From the NCBI GenBank assembly GCA_964562015.1, contig CAZLRH010000008.1, positions 124,001-188,000 of the forward strand: a stretch of 64,000 nt of DNA, read 5' to 3'. Made by a program: the position numbers and the translations under genes. Position 1 is the first letter of the stretch. Every line of letters begins with the position of its first letter. Below are positions 62,415 to 64,000 of the stretch, one piece after another. Source of the DNA: CAZLRH01 sp964562015 (GTDB lineage Bacteria; Verrucomicrobiota; Verrucomicrobiia; Opitutales; JABDGR01). Below the pieces are notes generated by a model. That model ran no database searches. It saw only the letters and a program-made list of their open reading frames with translations, and was not told the DNA's origin.

Positions 62415-64000
62415 ATGAATGCCTTCTCCACTCCCGTCCTTGGCCGTCTGGTGGCCATGGCCACACTCGCCCTGACGCAAACGGTTCCTCTGCTTCACGC
62501 CGCGGCTGCCGCGCCCGAAATCGTGGTCGCCAAACCCGCCGGGAATGCGCCGGTGACGGTGGTGGACGCGACCGCGAACGGTATCAATTATTACGTCCTT
62601 TCCAACGGCATCGTGACGGCGTGGATCAACAAAGCGACCGGCGACATGGAAGGATTGGACTATAAGGGCGTTGACCTCGCGGGGCACGACCAGCCGACGG
62701 TCGGCGTGGGGTCGTGGGAGCAAACTCCGGCCAACGCGGCGCAAATCGGCGGTTTGACGGACTCCATCACCATCGACCCGGCGAAAAACGGCGGCGAACG
62801 CGCGGAGGTTTCCGTCAAGGCGGTCACGGGCGGCCAAGTGGGGCTGACCCCGAACGCGCCCGGCGCGCCCGGCGGCGGCATGCACATGGACCTGGAAATC
62901 CGCTACTCCATCGGCCGCGGCGACAGCGGCGTTTACACTTATGCCATTTTCTCCCACCCGGCGGGTTACCCGGCGGGGGGCGTGGGCGCGGAGAGCCGCT
63001 ACATTTTGCTGCTCAACCAATCCTTTGACTGGCTCTCCGCCGATGCCGATCGCAATTTGCTGGCCGCCGGCCCCTTGAATTGGGGCACCGGCGTGGTGGT
63101 CCATGCGAAGGAACAGCGCATCATGAGCCAGGGGCCGTATAAAAACTCCGTCGAACACAAATATTCTTACAACGGCGTCCAATTCAAAATCCCGGCCTAC
63201 GGTTGGTCGAGCACGAAGGAGCACGTCGGCGTCTGGTTCATCAATCCGACCACGGAATATCTGAGCGGCGGCGCGACCAAGCTGGAATTGCAAACCCACT
63301 ATGGCGACAACGGCAATCCGGATCCCATCATCCTGGATTACTGGAAAGGCAGCCATTATGGGCGCAACACCACGCTCAATGTGGCCGCCAATGAAAATTG
63401 GAGCCATGTCGTCGGCCCGATTTTTGTTTACGTCAATTCCTTGGACAGCTTCAAGACGCCCTCGCAAACGGACCTGGACACCCTCGCAGCCTCCCTGGGC
63501 GACCCGACGGTGCCGGCGGCGTGGAAGGATAACGCGACCGCTTTGTTTCAGAACGCCCTCGAACAGGCCAAGCGGGAAAAGGCCAAGTGGCCGTATGAGT
63601 GGGTGAATGGCGTGGATTATCCGCACAAGGACCAGCGCGGCAGCGTCTCGGGCCAACTCGTGCTCAAGGACGTGTATGCGCCCAAAGGCATCTCCACCAA
63701 GATGCCGCACCTGACGGTCGGCCTCGCCGCGCCAGAACCGTCGGACAATGACACCAACGCCGGCGCTAACTTTGGCTCGGAGGCGAGCTGGGTGACGGAT
63801 GGCAAAAATTACCAATTCTGGGCCACCGGCACCGACGACGGCAAATTCACCATCGATAAAGCCCGCCCCGGCAACTACACCCTGCACGCCTTTGCCGACG
63901 GAGTATTGGGCGAATTCGCGCGCACCAATATCACCATTGAACCCGGGAAGAACGTCGATTTGGGCCAGCTCGAATGGAAACCCATTCGGTACGGCTCGCA
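62415..64000 (+). CDS. Family 4 polysaccharide lyase (rhamnogalacturonan lyase), 3' truncated
   Basis: The first 528 residues are visible and the frame runs off the window end. Signal peptide: LGRLVAMATLALTQTVPLLHA. The N-terminal beta-sandwich catalytic domain shows YYVLSNGIVTAWINKATGDM, HVGVWFINPTTEYLSGG, LDYWKGSHYGRNTTLNV and KWPYEWVNG. The fibronectin-III-like domain follows, with FTIDKARPGNYTLHAFADGV and LGEF. These are signatures of PL4 rhamnogalacturonan lyases, which cleave the rhamnose-galacturonate backbone of pectin by beta-elimination. A carbohydrate-binding third domain is expected beyond the edge. Secreted. Confidence 0.9.
   Translation, partial: MNAFSTPVLGRLVAMATLALTQTVPLLHAAAAAPEIVVAKPAGNAPVTVVDATANGINYYVLSNGIVTAWINKATGDMEGLDYKGVDLAGHDQPTVGVGSWEQTPANAAQIGGLTDSITIDPAKNGGERAEVSVKAVTGGQVGLTPNAPGAPGGGMHMDLEIRYSIGRGDSGVYTYAIFSHPAGYPAGGVGAESRYILLLNQSFDWLSADADRNLLAAGPLNWGTGVVVHAKEQRIMSQGPYKNSVEHKYSYNGVQFKIPAYGWSSTKEHVGVWFINPTTEYLSGGATKLELQTHYGDNGNPDPIILDYWKGSHYGRNTTLNVAANENWSHVVGPIFVYVNSLDSFKTPSQTDLDTLAASLGDPTVPAAWKDNATALFQNALEQAKREKAKWPYEWVNGVDYPHKDQRGSVSGQLVLKDVYAPKGISTKMPHLTVGLAAPEPSDNDTNAGANFGSEASWVTDGKNYQFWATGTDDGKFTIDKARPGNYTLHAFADGVLGEFARTNITIEPGKNVDLGQLEWKPIRYGS

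Overview
The window is chromosomal DNA from a GC-rich, diderm, heterotrophic bacterium. Phylum Verrucomicrobiota, probably near Opitutales, is my inference from several traits found together: a giant surface protein with autotransporter-associated repeats and a PEP-CTERM tail, an H-X9-DG type pilin-like protein, lipid A/LPS genes (lpxK and an LptF/LptG permease) alongside a McsA-McsB-ClpC cluster, and a family-4 rhamnogalacturonan lyase. Many starts lack a clear Shine-Dalgarno sequence and GTG/TTG starts are common. I found one tmRNA and no rRNA, tRNA or CRISPR array. About 46 protein genes are supported, two of them cut by the window edges.

Layout. 1-8 kb: the 3' end of the PEP-CTERM adhesin-like gene, an HPr protein, a TetR regulator, a secreted CAP/Ig protein, and a DsbD-like reductase with a DUF983 protein. 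8-20 kb: a degenerate NtrC-like regulator, a MshEN-type protein, a flavin monooxygenase, lpxK, panD, a coupled MFS-MATE pair, a toxin-antitoxin pair, trxB and a TatD nuclease. 20-36 kb: almost all minus strand, with a solenoid protein carrying LysM, an M16 protease, clpC, a protein made only of Clp N-domains, mcsB, mcsA, a DUF1275 protein and a second solenoid protein. 36-50 kb: an Ada-type protein, an LptF/G permease, an AGD-repeat protein, a large hybrid kinase, a membrane pyrophosphatase, a third solenoid and an RCC1 propeller. 50-64 kb: purD, an S41-like protein, a low-molecular-weight phosphatase, rpiB, a thioredoxin-like protein, a PD40 propeller, glyA, a pilin-like gene, a GlgA-like protein, purC, tmRNA, an integrase relic and the start of a rhamnogalacturonan lyase.

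The most interesting system is the protein-arginine-phosphorylation/proteolysis cluster at 26.4-32.6 kb. The order mcsA, mcsB, [668-aa protein], clpC reproduces the Firmicutes pArg degradation module, but between kinase and unfoldase sits a protein with eight Clp_N repeats and no ATPase. Four repeats keep the GTEH-type glutamate that binds phosphoarginine in ClpC and four have lost it. It looks like a free receptor, adaptor or decoy for arginine-phosphorylated proteins. About 21 kb away a phosphatase-rpiB-(...)-glyA arrangement recalls the Bacillus ywlE-ywlF-ywlG-glyA locus, but the residue that gives YwlE its arginine specificity is Ile here.

Other themes are three paralogous proteins built from ~32-residue helical repeats, several apparently degenerate enzymes (GlgA-like, NtrC-like, S41-like), an integrase remnant directly after tmRNA, and many intergenic palindromic repeats, some nested one inside another.
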